DNA of 64,000 bases from Paenibacillus silviterrae (GTDB taxonomy: Bacteria > Bacillota > Bacilli > Paenibacillales > NBRC-103111): NCBI RefSeq assembly GCF_030167925.1, contig NZ_JASKUT010000002.1:1240001-1304000 (forward strand), given 5' to 3'. The first letter of the stretch is position 1, and each line of letters opens with the position of its first letter. The notes under the pieces were generated by a model that was not told the origin of the DNA, ran no database searches, and saw only the letters and a list, made by a program, of their open reading frames with translations. Both the position numbers and the translations under genes were made by a program. Positions 44,758 to 54,266 of the stretch are shown in pieces.

Positions 44758-47091
44758 TTACTGTGATTCTTGCAGGAGCACTCGCGCCCGAACCGCCTTT
44801 ACCCCTGCGGGAATGCGAAGGCTGCTGCCTTCCACTACGGCCTCCAGCCCTTCTACAGCAGCGATTTCTCCCATCCCCGTAAGAGCAATCGTAAGCGGCT
44901 TGCCGCTGCCTTCCAGCTCGAGCAGCAGGCTTGCTCCCTCCCGGCTCACCGACGCCCGCAGCTCAGCTGCGCCTGAAACATCCCGTACCACCGTAGCGGC
45001 CGTACGGCCTTCCTCCAGCTCATACACCCGCAGCTCCACTTGATCGGCATAATCGTAGTCCGGTCGCGTATCTACCGCACCGAAGGCGATGATGCTGTTG
45101 GGCCGGACCAATAATGGCAGGCTGAGAAACCCGTACGTTTCCTTGCGCCATCTTCCGCCTTCCACGGTTTCCCCCGACAGCAAATGCGTCCAGCGTCCTT
45201 CCGGCAAGTAATAGCTTACTTCTCCTGCCTCACTGAACACCGGTGCCACAAGAAGCTGCTCTCCCAGTATGTACTGACGATCCAGGAACTCGCAGGTGTG
45301 ATCGTCCGGGAACTCCAGCAGCATGGCACGCATACTCGGCAGCCCCTGCTCCGCAGCCTGCGCCGCCGTCTCGAACAAGTACGGCATCAGCCGGCATTTG
45401 AGCTTCGTAAAGAGGCGCGTGACCTCCACCGCTTCTTCGTCGTACGCCCAAGGTACACGGTAGGACTTGCTGCCATGCAGTCTGCTGTGACTGGAAAGCA
45501 AGCCGAAGGCCAGCCAGCGTTTGAATACGTGCGCCGGCGCTGTTGCCTCGAAGCCTCCGATATCATGGCTCCAGAAGCCGAACCCGCACAAACCGAGCGA
45601 CAGACCGCCCCGAAGACTTTCGGCCATGGACTCGTAATCCGCGTAACAATCCCCGCCCCAATGAACCGGAAATTGTTGACCGCCGACGGTCGCCGACCGC
45701 GCGAACACCGCCGCCTGCCCTTTCCCCAGCTCGCTCTCCAGCACGCCAAAAACCACTTTATTGTAAAGAAAAGTGTAGTAATTGTGCATTTTCACAGGAT
45801 CGGAACCGTCATGATAAATCACGTCGGTCGGGATGCGCTCGCCGAAATCCGTTTTGAAGCTGTCCACTCCCATATCAATGAGTCCCCTCAAATAGCTTGC
45901 ATACCATTCGCATGCCTCCGGATTGGTGAAATCGACCAGCGCCATGCCCGGCTGCCACAGATCCCACTGCCATACGTCTCCGTTCGGCCGCTTCACAAGA
46001 TATCCGTTCCGTAAGCCCTCCGCAAACAAACGGGACCGCTGCGCAATATAAGGATTGATCCAGACGCAGATTTTTAAGCCCTTGTCTTTCAAGCGCTTTA
46101 GCATGCCCTGAGGATCCGGGAACACGCGTTTATCCCACTGAAAATCCGTCCAATGAAATTCGCGCATCCAGAAGCAGTCGAAATGAAACACATGGAGCGG
46201 CAAATCCCGCTCCGCCATGCCGTCGATGAAGGAATTGACCGTTGCCTCATCGTAATTGGTCGTAAAGGAGGTGGAAAGCCATAAGCCGAAGCTCCATGCG
46301 GGAGGAAGCGCGGGTTTCCCGGTCAGCCCGGTATATTTGCCCAGAACCTCCTTTACCGTCGGACCGTCGATAACGAAATATTCCATTGACTCGCCCTGAA
46401 CACTGAACTGAACCTTCTTCACCTTCTCCGAGGCGACCTCAAAGGAAACCAGCTCCGGCTGATTGACGAGAACACCGTAGCCTTTGTTCGTAACATAGAA
46501 CGGAATGTTCTTATAGGCCTGCTCAGAGCTGGTGCCCCCATCCTTGTTCCAGATGTCCACGACCTGCCCGTTCTTCACGAACGGCGTAAAGCGCTCTCCG
46601 AGTCCATACACCCATTCGCCTACGCCGAGATCCAGCTCCTCCCGCATATAAGCCGACCCCGCGGCATCCCGAATATATGCCATCGATTTGGCGCGGCTTC
46701 CGGTGATCCGCTCCTCCCCTCGAAGGAAATCGACCGCCCAGTCCGCTCCCTTCCGGATCCGGACACTTAAGCTGCCGCTGGTCAACCGGGCTTCCTGCTC
46801 GTTTTCTACAATCACCGTGTGGCTCCCTTCAGCGGCTTGCAGCTCGAAAGCCGGCCCCCGATCGAGAATCCCCTCATGGTGAATCAGCTTTACACCGATT
46901 ACGCCAGGCATGGGAGAGTGGAACCTTACCGTCAGCAGCCCCGTATCCAGCATGCTGGATCGGCTTACAAGCGGTCTCGGCGAGACATAAGCCGTCAGCC
47001 GGTCCTCTCTCCGTTCGATCTCATGAGCCTGTACGGCTCCCAGTACTGTCAGTCCTTCCCGCAATAACCAGTTGCCATCCGTAAATTTCAT
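44758..47091 (-). CDS. Alpha-xylosidase, GH31 (YicI-like)
   Basis: The 777-residue enzyme closely matches the YicI/XylS subgroup in length and motifs: N-terminal beta-sandwich, (beta/alpha)8 barrel and C-terminal beta domains. Nucleophile D415 lies in SFKTDFGERIPTD and acid/base D481 in HWGGDCYADYESM. FHFDCFWMREFHWTDFQWD is typical of alpha-xylosidases (YicI carries the same C-F-W-M). It releases alpha-1,6-linked xylose from isoprimeverose-type xyloglucan oligosaccharides. It is cytoplasmic. It is the last gene of a six-gene operon with YesM/YesN sensors and an ABC importer, which should bring in the substrate. Confidence 0.93.
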   Translation of the reverse strand: MKFTDGNWLLREGLTVLGAVQAHEIERREDRLTAYVSPRPLVSRSSMLDTGLLTVRFHSPMPGVIGVKLIHHEGILDRGPAFELQAAEGSHTVIVENEQEARLTSGSLSVRIRKGADWAVDFLRGEERITGSRAKSMAYIRDAAGSAYMREELDLGVGEWVYGLGERFTPFVKNGQVVDIWNKDGGTSSEQAYKNIPFYVTNKGYGVLVNQPELVSFEVASEKVKKVQFSVQGESMEYFVIDGPTVKEVLGKYTGLTGKPALPPAWSFGLWLSTSFTTNYDEATVNSFIDGMAERDLPLHVFHFDCFWMREFHWTDFQWDKRVFPDPQGMLKRLKDKGLKICVWINPYIAQRSRLFAEGLRNGYLVKRPNGDVWQWDLWQPGMALVDFTNPEACEWYASYLRGLIDMGVDSFKTDFGERIPTDVIYHDGSDPVKMHNYYTFLYNKVVFGVLESELGKGQAAVFARSATVGGQQFPVHWGGDCYADYESMAESLRGGLSLGLCGFGFWSHDIGGFEATAPAHVFKRWLAFGLLSSHSRLHGSKSYRVPWAYDEEAVEVTRLFTKLKCRLMPYLFETAAQAAEQGLPSMRAMLLEFPDDHTCEFLDRQYILGEQLLVAPVFSEAGEVSYYLPEGRWTHLLSGETVEGGRWRKETYGFLSLPLLVRPNSIIAFGAVDTRPDYDYADQVELRVYELEEGRTAATVVRDVSGAAELRASVSREGASLLLELEGSGKPLTIALTGMGEIAAVEGLEAVVEGSSLRIPAGVKAVRARVLLQESQ

Positions 47092-47111
47092 GCCGTAACC
47101 AACCCTCTCTC

Positions 47112-47996
47112 TTATTCCTTTACCGAGCCTAGCGTAATCCCGTGAATGAAGAAGCGCTGCAGGAACGGATAAATAATCAATACCGGAATCATCGCGATAA
47201 AAATTTTGGCCGCATTCAGCGTCCGGTTGGACAGCTCGCTGAGCCGCTTCAGCTGCTCCGTATCCATGGTACTCGCATCGATCACGACGACCAGCTGCTG
47301 GATGTACGTTTGCAGCGGATATTTATCCGCCTTTGACATGAGCACCAAGCCGTTAAAAAACTCATTCCAGTGGTACACGATGCTGAACAGCGTAACGGTG
47401 GCAAGCACCGGCACGGCCAGCGGGATGAACAGCTTCACCAGCATGTACCATGGTCCGGCCCCGTCGACAAGCGCCGCCTCCTCCAGCTCCTTCGGCAGGT
47501 TGCGGAAGTAGTTGACAACCAGAATGACGTTAAACATCGGCACACTGTGTCCGAGCACAAGCGCCCAGATGCTGTTGATCAAACCAAGCGATTTCACGGT
47601 TTGGTACCAAGGAATCAAACCGCCGTTGAAGAGCATCGTGAATACGAGAACCCACATCAGCACATTGCGAAGCGGCAGCTCCTTGCTCGTTTTGGACAAG
47701 GGATAAGCCATTAGAACCGTTACCACAAAGCTGACGCCGGCCCCCAGCACGACCCGCTGAATCGAAATCCAAAAGGAATTGAAAAATTTGCTGTCGCCCA
47801 TAATCTCTTGATAAGAATTGAGGTTCAAGCCCACCGGCCACAGCTTCACAAGACCGGCCTCAGCTGCTGAATTGGTGCTTAACGAGATGGCGAGCGTATA
47901 CCAAAGCGGCAGCAGGCATAGCAGCGCAATGCCGACAAGCAGTACCACCAGCAGCCCATCGAACACCCTGGAGCCAAGCGTTGCTTCTCTGACCAT
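47112..47996 (-). CDS. Carbohydrate ABC transporter permease (MalG/LplC type)
   Basis: The 294-residue protein has about six helices. The EAA loop reads LEEAALVDGAGPWYMLVKLF near residue 190, and the C-terminus is RFFIHGITLGSVKE. The reading frame has an ATG at 48002, but AAGGAG touches it, while the ATG at 47996 is 7 bases away and is the better start. It pairs with the permease at 48012 and the lipoprotein at 48970, and lies 20 bases before the GH31 gene. Confidence 0.94.
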   Translation of the reverse strand: MVREATLGSRVFDGLLVVLLVGIALLCLLPLWYTLAISLSTNSAAEAGLVKLWPVGLNLNSYQEIMGDSKFFNSFWISIQRVVLGAGVSFVVTVLMAYPLSKTSKELPLRNVLMWVLVFTMLFNGGLIPWYQTVKSLGLINSIWALVLGHSVPMFNVILVVNYFRNLPKELEEAALVDGAGPWYMLVKLFIPLAVPVLATVTLFSIVYHWNEFFNGLVLMSKADKYPLQTYIQQLVVVIDASTMDTEQLKRLSELSNRTLNAAKIFIAMIPVLIIYPFLQRFFIHGITLGSVKE

Positions 47997-48011
47997 AGCC
48001 ATGCTCCTTTA

Positions 48012-48902
48012 TTAGAAGATACGATAATTGGCAAACTTTGAAGCGAGCGCGTACGAAATGATGATCAGCAAGAAGCTGATGACGGATTTGAACAGGCCCA
48101 TCGCCGTAGCCAAACCATACTGCAGGTTAACCAGCCCCGTACGATACACCCACGTATCGATAATATCGCCCGTCGAATACACAAGCGGATTATATAAGTT
48201 AAAAATTTGGTCAAAGCCGGCATTCAGCACATTCCCGAGGCTCAGCACCGCCAGAAGCACGACCGTCGTGACAATGCCGGGAATCGTCACATACCAAAGC
48301 CTTTGCAAGCGCGTAGCCCCGTCAATGGCTGCCGCCTCATAGAGCGAGGGATTAATCCCCGTTAAAGCGGCGAGATAGATGATCGTATTGAAGCCGAACT
48401 CCTTCCAAACATCGCTTCCGACAATTAAGAAGGGGAATAAATCCGCCCGGCCGAAGAACAGCACCGGTTCGCCCCCGAAGGCCGTTACCAGATGGTTTAC
48501 CGGTCCTTGATAAGCAAAGACATCCAGCAGGATCCCCGAAAGAATGACCCAGGATAAAAAATGAGGCAAATAAACGAGCGTTTGAATCCAGCGCTTCAGA
48601 ATGGCCATTCGCAGCTCATTCAGCATTAGAGCGAAGACCATAGGAACCAACAGATTGGCGATGATTTTCATCACCGCAATATTCAGCGTATTGAATATTA
48701 CCGTACTGCTGTCACTCAGGGACATTAAATATTTGAAATTTTCCAGTCCGATCCATTCGGAATGCATCATACCAAGGCCCGGGTTGTAGTCCTGGAAAGC
48801 GATCACGAAGCCGAACATCGGTACAATGCTGAACAGCGTCAGCCATACATATCCCGGCAGAAGCATGAGATAGTAATGCTTGGCGAAGCCTTTGGACTTC
48901 AT
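48012..48902 (-). CDS. Carbohydrate ABC transporter permease (MalF/LplB type)
   Basis: The 296-residue protein has six helices, with the LplB-type start YLMLLPGYVWLTLFSIVPMFG and the EAA loop YEAAAIDGATRLQRLWYVTI near residue 200. It forms the membrane channel with the next permease. The ATG at 48902 follows AAGGAGTGAG by about 12 bases. It lies 67 bases after the binding-protein gene. The ATPase must be encoded elsewhere. Confidence 0.94.
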   Translation of the reverse strand: MKSKGFAKHYYLMLLPGYVWLTLFSIVPMFGFVIAFQDYNPGLGMMHSEWIGLENFKYLMSLSDSSTVIFNTLNIAVMKIIANLLVPMVFALMLNELRMAILKRWIQTLVYLPHFLSWVILSGILLDVFAYQGPVNHLVTAFGGEPVLFFGRADLFPFLIVGSDVWKEFGFNTIIYLAALTGINPSLYEAAAIDGATRLQRLWYVTIPGIVTTVVLLAVLSLGNVLNAGFDQIFNLYNPLVYSTGDIIDTWVYRTGLVNLQYGLATAMGLFKSVISFLLIIISYALASKFANYRIF

Positions 48903-48969
48903 GCTTCAGCTCACTCCTTCTCTGTCATCGAATGGCGGCGCCGACCGGCGGCCGGCGCCCGCTTGCTTC

Positions 48970-50667
48970 TTACTGCTTCGCTTGCTCCTCTACCTCTGCC
49001 GTAATCTGGTCGCCCCCCTGCTTCTTCCACTCCTGAACGAACGTGTCGAACGAATCGATCGGCGCCGCGCCCATAATGATCTTCAGGAAAGCTTCCTTCT
49101 CGAGCTTGTCGAGCGTAGGCCATTTGGATTCCATCGTCTTTGTCATGGAATACGTCAGGCTATATGTCCTCTTATACGGCTTTTGCAGCGCGCCAATGCC
49201 TACGAACGTAGAATACATCCGCTTCCATACACCGAAATCCGCATTCGGATTCCAATACTCAATATCGATCTTATCGTACGGCTCCAGCTTCACCTTCTTG
49301 ACGTTCTCCGCATCCGCCTTCAGCAGCTTATAACCCGGCAAATCCATATCCTCCGGTTTCTTCGTGCCGGCGAGCACTTCCTTCATCATTTTGTAGGTGA
49401 CATCCATTTCATCCATCGGTGCGAAAACGATACGAAGCGGGTAGTTATCCAGCGATACCTTCACGTCCATCTTCGATTCGTCGCGCAGCAGCAGGTTCTC
49501 CAGCTTCAGCGCCGCTTCCGGATGCGCATAACCCTTACGGACAACCAGGAACTTATTGGACGGCGTCCCCATATGCGGGGTAAACTCGCCGCTTGCATCG
49601 AGCGGGGCGGTATATGCCTGCCAATTCGCCTTCGGATCGTTCTTGATGGCATCGCCCAGCGGACCGTAGCCTCCCCACCACATGCCAAACCAAATGCCGG
49701 CTTTACCGCTCTTAATCAGCTCAGCCGAGTCCTTTCTCACGCTGATTTCCTTGTCGATCAGCCCTTTGGCGTACCAATCGCGCAGCTTCGCGAGAGCGGT
49801 CTTGGTCTCCGGCAGAATCGAGCCGTACACCGCTTTGCCGTCTTTATCCTTCAGCCAGAAGCCAGGATATGCATGGTAGGAGGAAAACACCGGATCAAAG
49901 CCGTAATTGTTATTGTTCGGAGCAATAAAGTTCGCATGCAGCAAACCGCCGGATTGCGGTCCGACGATTCCCATCGTATCCGCTTTGCCGTTGCCGTCCG
50001 GGTCCTGTTCCACGAACGCTTTGGCAACCTTCTCCAGCTCATCGATTGTCTTCGGCGGCTGCAAGCCGAGCTTATCCAGCCAATCCTTGCGAATCCACAT
50101 GAGATGAACCATATCGGACTCCGTGGTAACGTTTGGAATAGCCAGCATTTTCCCGTTAAAGGTGACTGCCTTCATCGCCAAGCCCTTGGTAGAGTCAATA
50201 ATGCTCTTCACAGCCGGAGAGGCATAATTCTTGTATACCTCGGTTAAATCCGCCAGCTGGTTCGCTTTCACCATCTGCCGCAGCTGCGTGTCGTTGACGA
50301 TCATGGCGTCCGGCAGATCGTTGCTTGCGATAGAAAGATTCACCTTTTGATCGTAATCTTTGCCGGTTGCCGCCTGCCAGGCGTTCTTCACCTCGACGTT
50401 CAGCTGCTCTTTGACATAGCGGGTATATTGGTTATTCTCTGTGCTGTCTCCAGGCGGAAGCGTCTTATCGGAGGGATTGACCTCCTTGCCGATGTTGATC
50501 GTAACCGCTTTCTCGTATTTCCCGAACGGATCCCCCGGAGCGGAGCTCGATGGCCCGGCTTCCTTCGGCGTGTCTCCCTTGGCTTGATCCTTCGTCTCGC
50601 TGCAGGCGGATAAGGCAACAAGCATGGCAGCCAGCAGTAACGGAACCGCTTTCTTAGATTTTCGCAA
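48970..50667 (-). CDS. Sugar ABC-transporter binding lipoprotein (LplA type)
   Basis: The lipoprotein of about 565 residues has the lipobox LSAC (Cys22 from the TTG start). The LplA-group features are WIRKDWLDKLGLQPPKTIDE and FVEQDPDGNGKADTMG, where an EF-hand-like DPDGNG loop is conserved. It also matches the lipoprotein at 32106. The frame is open to 50724; AAGGGG 6 bases before a TTG at 50667 gives a proper signal peptide, with an ATG at 50691 as the alternative. It is third in the operon after yesM and yesN-type genes. The likely ligand is a xylose-containing oligosaccharide, judging by the GH31 gene in the operon. Confidence 0.92.
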   Translation of the reverse strand: MRKSKKAVPLLLAAMLVALSACSETKDQAKGDTPKEAGPSSSAPGDPFGKYEKAVTINIGKEVNPSDKTLPPGDSTENNQYTRYVKEQLNVEVKNAWQAATGKDYDQKVNLSIASNDLPDAMIVNDTQLRQMVKANQLADLTEVYKNYASPAVKSIIDSTKGLAMKAVTFNGKMLAIPNVTTESDMVHLMWIRKDWLDKLGLQPPKTIDELEKVAKAFVEQDPDGNGKADTMGIVGPQSGGLLHANFIAPNNNNYGFDPVFSSYHAYPGFWLKDKDGKAVYGSILPETKTALAKLRDWYAKGLIDKEISVRKDSAELIKSGKAGIWFGMWWGGYGPLGDAIKNDPKANWQAYTAPLDASGEFTPHMGTPSNKFLVVRKGYAHPEAALKLENLLLRDESKMDVKVSLDNYPLRIVFAPMDEMDVTYKMMKEVLAGTKKPEDMDLPGYKLLKADAENVKKVKLEPYDKIDIEYWNPNADFGVWKRMYSTFVGIGALQKPYKRTYSLTYSMTKTMESKWPTLDKLEKEAFLKIIMGAAPIDSFDTFVQEWKKQGGDQITAEVEEQAKQ

Positions 50668-50823
50668 TGGATTCCCCTTCTTTCGTTTCATGTATCGTTG
50701 CTTCTTACTCTTATAAAGTATCACGAAAGTGCCGATCGGACGGATAGAAAGCGGTTACGACTTCTGTAGGAGAAATGACCGGAGCGCCGGGCCGGGCAGC
50801 CCCGAGATATGACATTGATACAC

Positions 50824-52296
50824 CTATTTACCTGACAGCTCTCTACCGGTCTCCTGACCGCCGCGATGCGTCTGCCGGTATTCACTGGGCAGTATGCCCG
50901 TGTGCTCGCGAAAGGTACGACTAAAGTACTTTTCGTCCGAATAGCCGGTCTGCTCGGCGATCCAATGTATCGGCTTATGGGTATACAGCAGAAGCTCCTT
51001 CGCCTTCTCCATGCGGATATGCCGCAAATAATCGTTAAACGTCCTTCCGATCACATCCTTGAAGCATTGGCTGAAATAGCCGCGGCTCATCAAGACCCTT
51101 CGAGCCATATCCGCCGCTGTCACGGCTTGATCCAGCTCTTCATGCATTAGCTGCTTCGCTTTCATAACCGCCTCGACCACTTCCTGGGAATAAGTCGACC
51201 GCTGGAGCGCCTGCCGGATGTGATCTCGTGTCGCATGCAGCCAGCTTACGGTATCGTGCCAACAATAAAGGGCATCCGGGAACGCAATGGGGGACATGCC
51301 GAGAGGCCCGAACAACCGGTTCCACTCATCGATTAGGGAATAGAGCAGTCCGATCAGCTTGACTTCCGGCAGCCGAAGCTGCTTCAAGCCCTCTACCAGC
51401 TTCGTAAACACGGTATCCTGTCGAACCCAATCCGGGGTTGACCAATCCGCTTTGGCCAGCGTCAAATTCTCCTCGGCCTTACCGGCAAGCAGCTCACCGT
51501 CCTTTGAGGCGATCCCCTCCTTGTCTTGCGTCACGACTTCGCGGATCAGGGCTTTATCGCCAGGTGCATAATCATAGAAAAAATCCCTTTCCCGATAGCG
51601 CTGCAACCAGGCTAACGCTTCCTTCCGCGTTACTCTCCGAAGACCGTTAAGCTCAATCAAGGACCAATCCTTGCCATCCTGCAAAGCGGCGGTCCAGTGC
51701 TTTAGCAATCCTTCTCCCGCAGCTTCATCGGCCGGAAGCCAGAGATACGTGTTCAAGCCTGCTTCGGATAACGTACCGCCGGAAAGTGACGGTCCCAGCT
51801 CCGTTTCCTCCAAAGCCTCTGCATGCTTCGGAGCAAGCAGCACATAACCGCGATCCGTCAGCCATTTCGCATCCCGCCCGTTCCGCGGATCCGGCGTCAC
51901 GGAAACGCTGCTCTCCCGTATTCTCTCAGCGATTCTTCCCAGCACTTGGTCGAACCGCTCCTTCTCCAGCTGAACCTTGGCAATATAGTCGATGGCTCCA
52001 AGCCGCAGCGCCTCCTGGATATATTCGAAATCCTGATGGAGCGTCAGTACGACGATGTGAATTTGCGGATAACGCTTGCGCACCTCCCGCATCAATTCAA
52101 TGCCCGACATCACCGGCATCGCCAAATCCGTCAGAAGCAAATCCACAGGGTGACTTCCCATGAATTCCAGCGCCTTCTCCCCGTGATTCGCTTCCCCTAC
52201 CACCTCCATGCCGAACTCAGCCCAGGGCATGGCGGAGATTAAGCCCTTTCGAACCAATTTATCGTCATCGACAATCAGCACTCGAATGCTGCTCAT
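50824..52296 (-). CDS. Two-component response regulator, YesN type
   Basis: The 490-residue protein has an N-terminal receiver domain with phosphoacceptor D57 in LLLTDLAMPVMSG and supporting acidic residues in VDDD. A middle region of about 240 residues has no recognised motif. The C-terminal AraC-type double helix-turn-helix includes VTAADMARRVLMSRGYFSQC and IAEQTGYSDEKYFSRTFREH. It should activate the downstream ABC-GH31 genes when phosphorylated. It overlaps the kinase gene by 4 bases (ATGA), so the two are translationally coupled. Confidence 0.95.
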   Translation of the reverse strand: MSSIRVLIVDDDKLVRKGLISAMPWAEFGMEVVGEANHGEKALEFMGSHPVDLLLTDLAMPVMSGIELMREVRKRYPQIHIVVLTLHQDFEYIQEALRLGAIDYIAKVQLEKERFDQVLGRIAERIRESSVSVTPDPRNGRDAKWLTDRGYVLLAPKHAEALEETELGPSLSGGTLSEAGLNTYLWLPADEAAGEGLLKHWTAALQDGKDWSLIELNGLRRVTRKEALAWLQRYRERDFFYDYAPGDKALIREVVTQDKEGIASKDGELLAGKAEENLTLAKADWSTPDWVRQDTVFTKLVEGLKQLRLPEVKLIGLLYSLIDEWNRLFGPLGMSPIAFPDALYCWHDTVSWLHATRDHIRQALQRSTYSQEVVEAVMKAKQLMHEELDQAVTAADMARRVLMSRGYFSQCFKDVIGRTFNDYLRHIRMEKAKELLLYTHKPIHWIAEQTGYSDEKYFSRTFREHTGILPSEYRQTHRGGQETGRELSGK

Positions 52297-54038
52297 GCGA
52301 TTTCCCTCCCCTGATCTATCGGTATCGTTACATAAACGCTTGTGCCCTCGCCTACCGTACTTTCAATGACAAGCGACGCCGTCTCGCCGTATTGGCTTTC
52401 CAGCATTCTTTTGACATAGTTCATGCCGATTCCCATCCCGACCTTGCGATTATCCGCTTCCTTCTGTGTAAGCAGCTGCCGGATCGTTTCCTCTGTCATC
52501 CCGGCGCCGTTATCGCGGATCGATATTTCCATCAAATCTCCGGTCCGCTTCACATCCACCTGGATATATCCGTCGTCATGCAAGCCGTGATACAGTGAAT
52601 TTTCTACAAGAGGCTGCAAAATAAACCGCGGAACCGGAGCCTTCAACACTTCTTCATCCACATGGATGCGCACATCAAACTGAAAATCATAGCGGATCTG
52701 CTGAAGGATAAGATACTGCTGAAGTGCGTCGATCTCCTCCTGCATCGTAGCCGTCTGGCCCAGCTTGCCGAGATTGTAGTACAGCAGTTTATTCAAGGAA
52801 AGGACGAGCCGGTCGATTTCGTTCTGCCCGTTCATGACAGCCAGCCAGTGCACCGTGTCCAATGAGTTCATGAGAAAATGAGGGTTGATCTGATACAGCA
52901 GCTTCTCGACCTCCAGATCGATACGCCGCCTCTCCTTCTGTTCCACCTCAGCGAACAGCTGCCAGATTTGCTCCTTCATCAGCCTGAATTGATGCAGCAA
53001 ATGATCGAACTCCGGAATTTGCGTCCGGATCGGCTCCGCAGGCACAGGGGCTTGCGACATTTGTTTGATTTCCCTTTGGAAGTCGCTGAGCGGCCGGTAC
53101 ACCATTTTCCACAGCAGCCAGGCGAGCAGCAAACTGATGCCGAGGAAGAGAAGCGAGAACAGCAGGATCTGCAGAAACCATTGGTTCATTTCCTTGTTGT
53201 AATTGGCCTGGGGGATGATCGTCACCATACTCCAGCCTTGATTGCTGACCTCCTTGAACCAATAGTGCCCTTTCAGCGTACCCGAGGTGCCGCCGGCAAA
53301 ATCGTCGACGGTCGTATGCAGCGGGAAGAGGCTCGGAGATTCGCTATAAGCAATTCTCCCGTCATTATCCAGAAAAATGTGCGACAGCCCATCGACAAAC
53401 AGGTCGTTATCCAAAATCGTCTGCGTCAAATGAAAGGCGGACTCGATGTAAACGTAAACGTCGTCGCGGCTCGGAAGATCGACCTTCCGCATCGCCGAAA
53501 GCACATATTGATTATCGAAGCTGCTGTTGCTTATGTGAGGGCCATAGTAGGAAATTTCGTAGTATTGCGCCAAGAGGGGGAGCTTGTTCGGGTCGAAGCT
53601 GTTGCGTACCCCCAGATTTTCGAAGAGGAAGCTGTGGTCGTTGCGAAAATAGTAGAATGTAAGTCCGATCGACGGATTCGTGAAGGTAATGACACGCAGC
53701 TGCTCCTTCAGCTCGTCGGTCAGCCCGTAGCGGTCATACGGCATTTCAGCCTCCAGCAGCTCCTCCAGCTTCTTCCCCGCAGTTCCTTCGAAAGCAAGCT
53801 GCTGCGATACATGGTTCAGGTTACTGATCGTGCTTTCCAGCGACATGCGAACCTGCTTTAGATTGCTCTGGATCCCCGCTTGAATTTTACCTGTCAGAAT
53901 CGAGTAGATCGTATAATACGAGATCGAGCCAATCGTTGCAAAAGGGATCAGCACGCTGATCAAGAAGATTAAGGTAATCCTTCTTCGCAGTGTCAAGTAA
54001 TCGTATAGAGCTGATGTTACCTTACGGGGCCGGGCCAT
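52293..54038 (-). CDS. Sensor histidine kinase, YesM type
   Basis: The 581-residue protein has a first helix at about residues 20-45, an extracellular sensor of about 240 residues (dCache-like by length), a second helix at about 290-312, a HAMP-like linker, then the His_kinase domain with H387 in LYQINPHFLMNSLD and an ATPase domain with VENSLYHGL and IRDNGAGM. It senses an extracellular signal, probably a sugar or a loaded binding protein, and phosphorylates the regulator encoded next. GAGGGGG lies 9 bases before the ATG. It opens the six-gene operon. Confidence 0.95.
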   Translation of the reverse strand: MARPRKVTSALYDYLTLRRRITLIFLISVLIPFATIGSISYYTIYSILTGKIQAGIQSNLKQVRMSLESTISNLNHVSQQLAFEGTAGKKLEELLEAEMPYDRYGLTDELKEQLRVITFTNPSIGLTFYYFRNDHSFLFENLGVRNSFDPNKLPLLAQYYEISYYGPHISNSSFDNQYVLSAMRKVDLPSRDDVYVYIESAFHLTQTILDNDLFVDGLSHIFLDNDGRIAYSESPSLFPLHTTVDDFAGGTSGTLKGHYWFKEVSNQGWSMVTIIPQANYNKEMNQWFLQILLFSLLFLGISLLLAWLLWKMVYRPLSDFQREIKQMSQAPVPAEPIRTQIPEFDHLLHQFRLMKEQIWQLFAEVEQKERRRIDLEVEKLLYQINPHFLMNSLDTVHWLAVMNGQNEIDRLVLSLNKLLYYNLGKLGQTATMQEEIDALQQYLILQQIRYDFQFDVRIHVDEEVLKAPVPRFILQPLVENSLYHGLHDDGYIQVDVKRTGDLMEISIRDNGAGMTEETIRQLLTQKEADNRKVGMGIGMNYVKRMLESQYGETASLVIESTVGEGTSVYVTIPIDQGREIA

Positions 54039-54189
54039 TCGTAGGTTCCCCCTCTAGCATGGAAGTAGGTCAAGCTTAATTGTTCATAATGTTATCACAA
54101 TCTTCGAGGGAAAAACTATCATAACTTGAAGCCGCTAACAAAATGATGCGTTTGCCTCAGTGTCTCCTCCTGGACAATACCACTAAAAG

Positions 54190-54227
54190 AGAAGAACAAG
54201 CGGCTTTGTTATTCCGCTTGTTCTTCT
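54190..54227. terminator. Terminator downstream of the Gfo/Idh/MocA gene
   Basis: AGAAGAACAAGCGG (54190-54203) pairs perfectly with CCGCTTGTTCTTCT (54214-54227), followed by CTCTTTTAG on the minus strand. Confidence 0.85.
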
Positions 54228-54266
54228 TGCATTGTATATGTATCCTGAGGAACCGGATGCTACGCC

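Noticed and set aside
48880..50247. Plus-strand open frame of 455 codons opposite the LplA-type lipoprotein gene
   Set aside because: Shadow frame of a GC-biased gene on the other strand; no ribosome binding site and no domain.
52878..53861. Plus-strand open frame of 327 codons opposite the YesM-type kinase gene
   Set aside because: Antisense to clear kinase motifs; product low in complexity and without motifs.
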